64,000 nucleotides of DNA. It comes from Corallococcus macrosporus. GTDB lineage: Bacteria; Myxococcota; Myxococcia; Myxococcales; Myxococcaceae. The notes below the pieces were generated by a model. The model ran no database searches. It was not told the origin of the DNA and was given only the letters and a program-made list of their open reading frames with translations. Positions 50,482-58,243 of the stretch are shown here, piece by piece. The stretch lies in the NCBI RefSeq assembly GCF_017302985.1, contig NZ_JAFIMU010000007.1:2867001-2931000 (forward strand), written 5' to 3'. Position numbers and translations under genes: made by a program. Numbering within the stretch: the stretch's first letter is position 1; every line of letters starts with the position of its first letter.

Positions 50482-52051
50482 AGGTGGTCCCGGCTTCCGC
50501 GGTGCTCGTGACGCCCACGTGGCCGCCGTGGGCCCGCACCACCTGCCGGACGATGAAGAGGCCCAGGCCGATGCTGCGGTCCGTGCGCTCCGCGCGGTGG
50601 GCGTCGCCGCGCTCCAGGGGCTCGAAGAGGCGCGGCAGCAGGTCCGGGGGGATGGGGGCGCCGGTGTTGTGCACCCGCAGCACCACGCTGTCGCCGTCAT
50701 CCCGGGTGTCCACGTGGATGGGGGCGGCCTTGTCGCCGTAGGCCAGCGCGTTGCCCAGCAGGTTGCCCACCACCTGGGCCAGGCGGTCCACGTCCCATGT
50801 CCCCGAGCCGTCTCCGGCCTGGGTGTGGACGATGGCGCGGCCGGGGGCCTGGGTCTGGGCCTCCTCGATGGAGGTCTCCACCAGGGCGTGGAGGTCCGCG
50901 TCCCGGGGATGCAGCACGAGGCCGCCGTGGCGCACCTGGGTGAAGTCCAGCAGGTCGCGGATCATCCGCACGGCCCGCTCGGTGGACGCACGGATGCGGT
51001 TGACGCGCTTGCGCTGGGACTCCTCCAGGTTTTCGCGCTCCAGCAGCAGCGACGCGGACAGCAGCACGGAGGACAGCGGGGTGCGCAGGTCGTGGCTCAC
51101 GATGCCGATGAGCTGCCGCTCGAAGTCCCCGCGCTGGCGGGTCTCCGCCTCCAGCCGCTTGCGCGCGGTCACGTCCCGCAGGGCGCCCACCACCTGGAGG
51201 ACCTCGCCCCTGGTGTCGCGGACGATGAAGGCGTGCTCCTCCACGTCCCGCCAGGCGCCCCGCGCGTCGTGGAAGCGGTAGCCGCACCGCCACAGGTCGC
51301 CCCTGCCCGCGAGTGCGTCCACGAAGCCCTGCCGGACGGACGCCAGGTCGTCCGGGTGGACGCGCTCGCGCCACCAGTCCTTGCGCGCCACCCGCGGGGC
51401 ATCCAGCGCGCCCAGCAGCTCGGAGTCCCCGCTGCTCCACTCCAGGGTGTCCGTCTGGGGGTCCCACTCCCAGATGGCGTCCTGGGTGGCGCGCGCGGCC
51501 AGCCGGAAGCGCTGGTCGCTGCGCGACGCGCGCAGCTCCGCGGCGCGGACCTCCGCGAGCATGCGCTCCGCCAGGGCGCGCCGGGCCTGTTCGTCGGACA
51601 GCGTCTGCCGGGTCGTGTCGAGCGCGGCCGTCGTCTGGCGCTGCCGCCAGCCCCACTGGGCCAGCCCCAGCACGCGGGCCTCCAGCTCCGAAGGCCGGAA
51701 CGGCTTGAACACGTAGTCGTTGGCGCCCGCGCTCAGGCCCTCGATGACGTCCTCGGGGCGCTGGTGGGAGGTGAGCAGCAGCACGGGGAGCAGCGCCGTG
51801 GCGGCGTTGCTCCGCACGAAGACGCACACCTCCAGGCCGGTGAGGCCCGGGGTCTCCCGGTCCAGCACCAGCACGTCCGGGGTCTTCTCGAAGCCCAGGG
51901 CCTCCACCAGCACGGCCCCGTCGGAGAACAGGGTGACCTGGCACGTCGCGCTGAGCGCGGCATGCGCGGCCCGGGCCTCCGTCGGAGAGTCTTCCAGCAG
52001 CCACACCACGGGGGCACGGGTGGAGGGCATCGTGGGGAGGCCAGGTGGCAT
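50423..52051 (-). CDS. Receiver-PAS-histidine kinase
   Basis: 542 residues. Receiver at about 12-130 (VVWLLEDSPTEARAAHAAL, DVLVLDRETPGLTGLEVC, LLTSHQRPEDV, YVFKPFRPSELEAR), a linking coiled coil, PAS/PAC (RLAARATQDAIWEWDPQTD to VVGALRDVTARKRLEAE), HisKA (LIGIVSHDLRTPLSSVLLSA) and HATPase_c (GNLLGNALAYGDKAAP, LFEPLERG, SIGLGLFIVRQVVRAHGGHV), ending in a Pro/Ala tail. Kinases of this arrangement are typical of myxobacteria and pass phosphoryl groups to stand-alone receivers. The start may instead be the ATG at 52030. Confidence 0.9.
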   Translation of the reverse strand: MPPGLPTMPSTRAPVVWLLEDSPTEARAAHAALSATCQVTLFSDGAVLVEALGFEKTPDVLVLDRETPGLTGLEVCVFVRSNAATALLPVLLLTSHQRPEDVIEGLSAGANDYVFKPFRPSELEARVLGLAQWGWRQRQTTAALDTTRQTLSDEQARRALAERMLAEVRAAELRASRSDQRFRLAARATQDAIWEWDPQTDTLEWSSGDSELLGALDAPRVARKDWWRERVHPDDLASVRQGFVDALAGRGDLWRCGYRFHDARGAWRDVEEHAFIVRDTRGEVLQVVGALRDVTARKRLEAETRQRGDFERQLIGIVSHDLRTPLSSVLLSASLLLERENLEESQRKRVNRIRASTERAVRMIRDLLDFTQVRHGGLVLHPRDADLHALVETSIEEAQTQAPGRAIVHTQAGDGSGTWDVDRLAQVVGNLLGNALAYGDKAAPIHVDTRDDGDSVVLRVHNTGAPIPPDLLPRLFEPLERGDAHRAERTDRSIGLGLFIVRQVVRAHGGHVGVTSTAEAGTTFTVRLPRQPPAAPPATRPG

Positions 52052-52181
52052 CAAGGGGATGGGCGGTTTCCTAACCGGGCGGTCCTCCTCCCGTCCAGCC
52101 ACGGGGGTCACTTTCCATGCCCCGGCAGGTGGCCAGGCATGCAAACGGGGTCCTCCCGGCGAATGACAGTCAGGCGGGTGT

Positions 52182-55055
52182 TCAGTTCCGTGCGAGCCGC
52201 ACCGTGAACGTCGTGCCCGCCTCCGGCGTGGACGTCACGTCGATGGTGCCGCCGTGCGCCTGCACGATGGTCCGCACGATGTAGAGCCCCAGCCCCACGC
52301 TGCGCGTCGCGGGGTCCATGCCCGGCTCGCCGCGCTGCATCGGCTGGAAGATGCGGGGCAGCAGGTCCGGCGCGATGGGCGCTCCCGCGTTGTGCACCTC
52401 CAGCAGGACGCCGCCGGGCTCCTCCCGCAGGCGCACCGAGACAGGCGTGTCCTCCGGTGAGTACTTCAGCGCGTTGCCCAGCAGGTTCGTGAGCACCTGC
52501 GTGACGCGGTCCGGATCCCAGCAGCCGCGGATGGCCGTCGCGGGCAGGGACGTCTGGAGGACGCGCTCGGGGACGGTGATCTGCACCTCCTCCACGCCCT
52601 GCCGCACCAGCGCGTTCAGCTCCAGGTCCTGGCAGTGCACGGGCAGGCCGCCGCCCAGGCGCGCCTGGGTGAAGTCCAAGAGGTCGCGGATCATCCGCAC
52701 CGCGCGCTCCGCGGCGGCCTGGATGCGCAGCACGGCCTTCATCGCGCGCTCGTTGAGGTCGTCGCGCCGCAAGAGCGACGTCGTGCCCAGGAGGATGGCG
52801 CTCAGCGGGTTGCGCAGGTCGTGGGACACGATGCCCACCAGGTACTGCTCGAACTCCGCGCGCTGGCGCGCGGCCTCCTCCGCCAGCTTGCGCTCCGTCA
52901 CGTCCAGCCCCGTGCCCACGAAGCGCACGGGACGGCCGTCCGGCCCGAAGTGGAAGTGGCCCCGGCCGGAAATCCACCGCACGGGCTGGCCACCCTGGGG
53001 CGGCCGCACGCGGAACTCGCTCGCGTACTCGCCGGAGCCTCCCGGCCGGGAGGCCTCCGCCATCGCCTGCTCCACCTGGTGCCGGTCCTCCTCGTGGACG
53101 AACCGCATGGCCTCCTCGAGCGTCAGCTCGCCCTCGGCGGGCAGGCCCAGCATGGCGCGGAAGCGCGCGTCCCAGGTGGCGCGGCCCGTGGCCGGTTCGA
53201 TGTCCCAGCTGCCCATGTCCACCGCGTCCAGGGCCAGCCGCAAGCGCTCCTCGCTGACCTGGAGCGTGGCGGCCAGTCCCTCCGCGCGCTGGCGGGCCCG
53301 CACGACCTCCGTGACCTCGCTGGCGACGGCGAGGATGCCCTCCATGCCGACCTCGGCCGTGCTCAGCGGCTGGTAGATGAGATTGAAGTACGCGTCCTCC
53401 ATCACGCCGCCCGGGGCCCGGGCCAGCCGCACGTGCAGCTCGTAACCCACGTAGGGCCTGCCGGTGGCGCGCACGCCGTCCAGCAGCTCCCGGATGCCCT
53501 GGCCCTCCACCTCCGGCAGCGCTTCCAGCACGGGGCGGCCCAGGACCTGCTCGGCGGGGCGGCCCCAGAGCTGGCAGATGCGGTCGTTGGCCAGCGCCAC
53601 GACGTGCGCGGGGCCGCGGAGGATGGCGAGCGCGACGGGCGCCTGGCGCAGGAGCGCGTGCAGCTGGCTCAGCTTCGTGTCCGCCTGGAGGCGCGCCAGC
53701 TGGGCCTCGTGAAGCAGCTGCTCGTGGCCGTTCTCCGCCTGCCACCGGGAGGTGATGTCCTGCATGGCGCCCACCATGCGCACGCCCCGCCCTTGCGCGT
53801 CGCGCAGGATGACGCCCGAGTCGAGCACCCGCACCACGTCACCCTGGCGGTCGAAGAACCGGTACTCGTCCTGCCAGCGCGCCTGCGTGCCCCCGATGGC
53901 CGCGTGGATGCCGCGCTCCACCCGCTCCCGGTCCTCCGGGTGGATGCGGGACACCCACCAGTCCGCGGTGGTGCCCGTCTCCTCCGGCGCGAAGCCGAGC
54001 ATCCGGCGCGTCTCCCCGCTCCAGGCCACCTCCCCGGTGAGCAGGTTCCAATCCCAGACGGTGTCCGCGGCGGCCTGGCTGGCCAGCCGGTAGCGCGTCT
54101 CCGACGCCTCCAGCCGCGCGTTGGCTTCGCGCAGCTGGCCCATGAGCAGGGCGCGGTCGAGGATGCCGGAGAGGTACTCCACCAGCGTCTCCAGGAAGCG
54201 CTTGGTCTGCGGCGGCACCGGCCGGGCCTCCGCGAACCCCACGCACAGCACGCCCATCAGCTCGCCGTGGGGCCACAGCCGCAGGCCCAGCAGCGTGCTC
54301 CACCCGGGGGCGTGCAGCCCCTCGCGCAGGCTGTCCTCCAGGCCCCGCGCCTGCGCGAGCACCAGCGGCTCCTCCGAGCGGGCCACCCGGCCCAGGAAGG
54401 ACGGCCCCTGCGAGTCCACCGACCGTCCGGCGGGCGGCTCCAGGGGCCCGGTGTGCGCGACGGGCGTCATCCTCCGGCCGTCCGCGTCCACGAGGAACAG
54501 CTCCGCGCCGGTGGCCTCCAGCGCCCGGACCACCCGCTCCACCAGCGGCTTGAGCGGGCCCTGCGGATCCGCGCGCGGCTCCAGCCACCGGGGCGCCAGC
54601 GCGTCCATCTGGCGCAGGAAGCGCTTCTCCCGCTGGCGGTCCTCGAAGGAGTAGCCGGAGAAGAGGACCACCACGTGGTCCATGGCCTCCTCCAGTTGCT
54701 GGAAGAGGCACTGGAGCCCGGCGGCGCCGGGCCTGCGCTCCGGCTGCACGTCCTGCCACAGCTGGGGGATGAGCCGTCCCAGCAGCGTGTACTCGTCCGT
54801 CGCGTCCTCCTGCGTGGCGCCCACGCGCAGGCGCAGGTTGATGTGCGCCTCCTCCAGCCGCGCTCGCGTCTCCAGCCGCTCCGGCGTGGCGCCATGCCGG
54901 CAGATGCCCGCCACCGCGTGGAGGTACTCCGGCAGCGTGGAGATGACCTCCGACGCCTTCAGGCCCTGCGTGCTCTCCAGCCTGCGCGCGGCTTCCGCGA
55001 AGCGCCGCACCAGGACGTCCAGGTTCGCTTCGATGAAGTCCGCGACGAGTTTCAT
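52182..55055 (-). CDS. Multi-PAS sensor histidine kinase
   Basis: 957 residues without membrane helices. The N-terminal 150 residues (MKLVADFIEANLDVLVRRFA, EEAHINLRLRVGATQEDATD) are helical, like RsbR-type sensor domains. A GAF-like domain lies at about 180-320. Three PAS units follow: YRLASQAAADTVWDWNLLTG, LRQAPVALAILRGPAHVVAL and LALDAVDMGSWDIEPATGRA, each with a PAC end. HisKA (YLVGIVSHDLRNPLSAILLG) and HATPase_c (TNLLGNALKYSPEDTPVSVR, SVGLGLYIVRTIVQAHGG) close the protein. The ATG is chosen by the domain start. Several signals can be integrated. Confidence 0.92.
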   Translation of the reverse strand: MKLVADFIEANLDVLVRRFAEAARRLESTQGLKASEVISTLPEYLHAVAGICRHGATPERLETRARLEEAHINLRLRVGATQEDATDEYTLLGRLIPQLWQDVQPERRPGAAGLQCLFQQLEEAMDHVVVLFSGYSFEDRQREKRFLRQMDALAPRWLEPRADPQGPLKPLVERVVRALEATGAELFLVDADGRRMTPVAHTGPLEPPAGRSVDSQGPSFLGRVARSEEPLVLAQARGLEDSLREGLHAPGWSTLLGLRLWPHGELMGVLCVGFAEARPVPPQTKRFLETLVEYLSGILDRALLMGQLREANARLEASETRYRLASQAAADTVWDWNLLTGEVAWSGETRRMLGFAPEETGTTADWWVSRIHPEDRERVERGIHAAIGGTQARWQDEYRFFDRQGDVVRVLDSGVILRDAQGRGVRMVGAMQDITSRWQAENGHEQLLHEAQLARLQADTKLSQLHALLRQAPVALAILRGPAHVVALANDRICQLWGRPAEQVLGRPVLEALPEVEGQGIRELLDGVRATGRPYVGYELHVRLARAPGGVMEDAYFNLIYQPLSTAEVGMEGILAVASEVTEVVRARQRAEGLAATLQVSEERLRLALDAVDMGSWDIEPATGRATWDARFRAMLGLPAEGELTLEEAMRFVHEEDRHQVEQAMAEASRPGGSGEYASEFRVRPPQGGQPVRWISGRGHFHFGPDGRPVRFVGTGLDVTERKLAEEAARQRAEFEQYLVGIVSHDLRNPLSAILLGTTSLLRRDDLNERAMKAVLRIQAAAERAVRMIRDLLDFTQARLGGGLPVHCQDLELNALVRQGVEEVQITVPERVLQTSLPATAIRGCWDPDRVTQVLTNLLGNALKYSPEDTPVSVRLREEPGGVLLEVHNAGAPIAPDLLPRIFQPMQRGEPGMDPATRSVGLGLYIVRTIVQAHGGTIDVTSTPEAGTTFTVRLARN

Positions 55056-55241
55056 GGGCCCCGTAGGAAAGGGGGTAGGGGCTCGGGCCCCCAGGTGCAA
55101 TGGCACCCCCTTGTTTCTTCCGGCATTCCCGACAAGCGGCCTGACGGAGGCACGCCCTGCGTGAAATCACCCGCGCGCGATGAAGAGCAGGGGAGCACGT
55201 CATTCTTGGCGCTCGCGGCGCGACCTGCGTAGGCTGGCCTC

Positions 55242-55616
55242 GTGCGCAGCGAGCCTTCGCGTTCCATCATCCTCATCGTCGATGACGAACCGGACTTGCG
55301 CGAGGTCGTGGCGGAGCTGCTGGAGATGGAGGACTACACGGTGCTCCAGGCCGCCAACGGTCAGGCCGCGCTGGAGGTCCTGGCCTCCCAGCCCCAGCCC
55401 TGCCTGGTGCTGCTGGACCTGATGATGCCGGTGATGGACGGCCACGAGTTCCTGCACCGGCTGCGGCAGGACGAGCGCCACCGCGAGCTGCCGGTGCTGA
55501 TGCTCACCGCCCACTTCTCCGCGAAGGCCCCGCCGGGCACGGTGGGCCTGTTGCGCAAGCCCGTGGACATCGCGGAGCTGCTGACCATGGTGGCCCGGCA
55601 CTGCCGCGCCGCCTGA
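55242..55616 (+). CDS. Single-domain response regulator
   Basis: 124 residues from a GTG. ILIVDDEPDLREVVAELLEM provides the acidic pair, LVLLDLMMPVMDGHEFLHRL the Asp59 acceptor, VLMLTAHFS the Thr and LLRKPVDIAELLTMV the Lys. No output domain. It is divergent from the multi-PAS kinase, 186 bases from its start, and converges on another single-domain regulator. A shared phosphorelay with the kinases around it is likely. Confidence 0.9.
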   Translation: MRSEPSRSIILIVDDEPDLREVVAELLEMEDYTVLQAANGQAALEVLASQPQPCLVLLDLMMPVMDGHEFLHRLRQDERHRELPVLMLTAHFSAKAPPGTVGLLRKPVDIAELLTMVARHCRAA

Positions 55617-55629
55617 CGGGCGCGGCGCC

Positions 55630-56007
55630 CTACGCCCGCACGGAGTGCACGGCGATGGCGTCCAGCAGCGCCTCCAGCTTCACCGGCTTGCCCAGCCGTC
55701 CGGCCACGCCCTGCGGCAGGGGCAGCGTGGGGTGCGCCGTCAGCACCAGCACCCGCGTCAGCGCGAGCGCGCCCGTGCTGCGCAGGTGCTCGATGAACGC
55801 GTGGCCGTCCATCACCGGCATCACCAGGTCCAGCAGGATGAGGCCCGGCATCCGCTCCTGGTTCGCCAGCACGTTCAGCGCGTCCTGGCCGTTCACCGCG
55901 GTGAGGGCGCGGTAGCCCTCCGACTCCAGAATCTCTCGCAGCGCCTCGCGGACGTCTTCGTTGTTCTCGACAAGGAGCAGCGTGGGGCGGTGTTGCGCAG
56001 TGGACAC
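55630..56007 (-). CDS. Single-domain response regulator, altered acidic pair
   Basis: 125 residues from a GTG (55.6-56.0 kb). TLLLVENNEDVREALREILE replaces the usual Asp pair with Glu-Asn; LILLDLVMPVMDGHAFIEHL keeps the Asp60 acceptor, and VLVLTAHPT and RLGKPVKLEALLDAI the Thr and Lys. It lies 98 bases behind the next kinase gene on the same strand and may be its target. Confidence 0.85.
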   Translation of the reverse strand: MSTAQHRPTLLLVENNEDVREALREILESEGYRALTAVNGQDALNVLANQERMPGLILLDLVMPVMDGHAFIEHLRSTGALALTRVLVLTAHPTLPLPQGVAGRLGKPVKLEALLDAIAVHSVRA

Positions 56008-56105
56008 ATGCGCACCGTAGGGCACGCGCCCCGGCGATTCCAGGGCCCCAGGGCCATTCGATGGCCGGCCAGCACGCGAGGGGGCAGGCGGACGTCCGTT
56101 ACGAC

Positions 56106-57650
56106 TCATGTGACGTCGCGCGGCAGCGTCAGGGTGAAGACCGTCTCCTTGGTGTCCGACGTCACGCTCAGCGAGCCGCGGTGCCCGCGGGCGATCTGGT
56201 CGGAGATGAAGAGGCCCAGTCCCAGGCCGGACGGCACGTGGGCGCCCGTGCGCGCGCGCTGGAAGGGATGGAAGAGCTGCTCCAGCTCCTCCGGGGCGAT
56301 GGGCTCTCCGGGGTTGCTCACCCGAACGACGGCCTGATCCGCCTCGCCCGCGAGCACCAGCTCCACCGTGGACTCCGCGGGGCTGTACTGGAGGGCGTTG
56401 CCCACCAGGTTGCTCAGCACCTGCGCCAGGCGGTCCGCGTCCCAGTGGCCCGTGAGGGGCCCGGTGGACGTCACCTTCACGGTGCGGTTCGGGTGCGCCA
56501 GCTCCAGCTCCTCCACCACCTGGCGCGCCACCAGGCCCAGGTCCGTGGCGCCCGGCGTCAGCGGGATGCCGCTGCCCAGCCGGCTGCGGGTGAAGTCCAG
56601 CAGCTCGGTGATCATCCGCGTCATCCGGTCCGTGCTGTTGATGATGCGGCTGGCGGTGCGCTCCAGCGGCGGGGGCAGCTGCTCGCTGGCGACGAGGAAG
56701 CTGGCGCCCATGCGGATGGAGTTGAGCGGGTTGCGCAGGTCGTGGCCCACGATGCCCAGGAAGCGCTCGCGGAACTCCGCGGACGCGCGCAGCTCGGCTT
56801 CCGCCTGCTTGTGCCGGGTGACGTCCACCAGCACGCTGCCCACGCCCACCACCTCACCCCGGGCGGTGCGCACCGGGTGGTAGCTGGCCATCACGTACAC
56901 CGCGCCGCCGGGCGTGTCCGGGTGCTCCAGCGTGAAGCCCAGCTCCTCGGCGGCCTCCCCCGTCTCCATGACGCGGCGGAGCAGGGGCTCCAGCTGCGCG
57001 GCGTACCGGGGCAGCACCTGCGCCAGCGTCCTGCCTGGATAGGCGTCCACGCTCAGCCCGTCCAGCGTCGCCATGCGCTGGTTGGCGCGCACGAAGCGCA
57101 GGTCCCGGTCCAGCAGCGACAGCCCCACGGGCGACGAGGTGAGCAGCGCGTCCAGCTGCGCGAACACCTCCGCCTTCTCCTGGCTCGTGCGCCGCGCGTC
57201 GTCCACCAGCCGCTTGGTGCGTGCGAGCGCGTCCACGCGCGCGCGCACCTCCTCCGTGCGGAAGGGCTTGGCCACGTAGTCGTTGGCGCCCGCGCGCAGC
57301 CCCTGCACCAGGTCCTCCGGCCGGCCGTGCGCGGTGAGCATCAGCACCGGCAGCGCCTGCGTCTCGCGCTGGGCGCGCAGGAACTGGCAGACCTCCGGAC
57401 CGGACATCCCGGGCATCTCCCAGTCCAGCACCACCACGTCCGGCGCACGCCCGGAGTGCAGCCACTCGAGCATCGCGGCGCCGTCCGGGAAGGTCTCCAC
57501 CTGGAAGCCCGTTCCCAGCGCCGTCTTGATGAGGCGTGCCTCGCTGGCGCTGTCGTCCACCACCCAGACACAAGGTACGGGCTCCGGAGCGGACTGCGCG
57601 GGCCCGGGAGGGCGGGGGAAGGAGGCGTCAGGGGGAGGGGGCGGGTGCAT
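56106..57650 (-). CDS. Receiver-PAS-histidine kinase
   Basis: 514 residues. Receiver (WVVDDSASEARLIKTALGTG, DVVVLDWEMPGMSGPEVCQF, LMLTAHGRPEDLVQGLRAGA, YVAKPFRTEEVRAR), PAS (LLTSSPVGLSLLDRDLRFVR to VGSVLVDVTRHKQAEAE), HisKA (FLGIVGHDLRNPLNSIRMGA) and HATPase_c (NLVGNALQYSPAESTVELVL, FHPFQRARTGAH, SGLGLGLFISDQI). The start (MHPPPPPDAS) is the ATG nearest to the receiver; a Pro-rich stretch precedes the domain. The downstream receiver gene probably shares its transcript. Confidence 0.9.
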   Translation of the reverse strand: MHPPPPPDASFPRPPGPAQSAPEPVPCVWVVDDSASEARLIKTALGTGFQVETFPDGAAMLEWLHSGRAPDVVVLDWEMPGMSGPEVCQFLRAQRETQALPVLMLTAHGRPEDLVQGLRAGANDYVAKPFRTEEVRARVDALARTKRLVDDARRTSQEKAEVFAQLDALLTSSPVGLSLLDRDLRFVRANQRMATLDGLSVDAYPGRTLAQVLPRYAAQLEPLLRRVMETGEAAEELGFTLEHPDTPGGAVYVMASYHPVRTARGEVVGVGSVLVDVTRHKQAEAELRASAEFRERFLGIVGHDLRNPLNSIRMGASFLVASEQLPPPLERTASRIINSTDRMTRMITELLDFTRSRLGSGIPLTPGATDLGLVARQVVEELELAHPNRTVKVTSTGPLTGHWDADRLAQVLSNLVGNALQYSPAESTVELVLAGEADQAVVRVSNPGEPIAPEELEQLFHPFQRARTGAHVPSGLGLGLFISDQIARGHRGSLSVTSDTKETVFTLTLPRDVT

Positions 57651-57850
57651 GGATGGAATTCGGTTCCCGGAGTAGAAATGCAGGAGCGCAGGGTGCCGGA
57701 TGTGAAGGCGCTCGTGGCGGTCCTCCAGCGTCCATGGCAGATCGTCCAAGGCCGGCGTGGACAAGCCAACGTTCACCGCGCGCCGGGTGACTCATTTCTT
57801 TCAGCGGGTCGGAATCGATCTAGCTTGGCCGGTCGTTTCCAGAGGACGCC

Positions 57851-58243
57851 ATGCCCGAGGTACTCGTCGTCGATGACAGCAAGGTGATGCGCGACATGGT
57901 GGTCGCCTGCCTGCGGCCCTATCCGGACAGCCGCTTCACGCAGGCCTCCAGCGGCCTGGAGGCCATCGAGCAGCTGTCGCTCAAGCCGTATGACCTGCTC
58001 GTGCTGGACCTGAACATGCCGGACATCGGAGGCATCGAGGTGGTGGAGTTCGTGCGCGGCCAGGACCACCTGCGCGAGCTGCCCATCATCATCGTCACCA
58101 CCCGGGGCGACGAGGCCTCGCGCGAGCGCGCCCTCCAGGCCGGCGCCAACCGCTTCATGACCAAGCCCTTCACGCCGGACTCCATCCAGGGGGCCGCGCG
58201 GGCGCTCCTGGAGAAGACGCCAGCCGAGGCGTCGCGCGGGTGA
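57851..58243 (+). CDS. CheY-like response regulator of the chemosensory operon
   Basis: 130 residues. LVVDDSKVMRDMVVACLRPY has the acidic pair, LLVLDLNMPDIGGIEVVEFV the Asp53 acceptor, IIIVTTRGDE the Thr and RFMTKPFTPDSIQGAARALL the Lys. It is the first gene of a CheY-CheA-CheW-MCP-HEAT operon, and its stop overlaps the CheA GTG start (GTGA). It should be phosphorylated by that CheA. Confidence 0.93.
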   Translation: MPEVLVVDDSKVMRDMVVACLRPYPDSRFTQASSGLEAIEQLSLKPYDLLVLDLNMPDIGGIEVVEFVRGQDHLRELPIIIVTTRGDEASRERALQAGANRFMTKPFTPDSIQGAARALLEKTPAEASRG

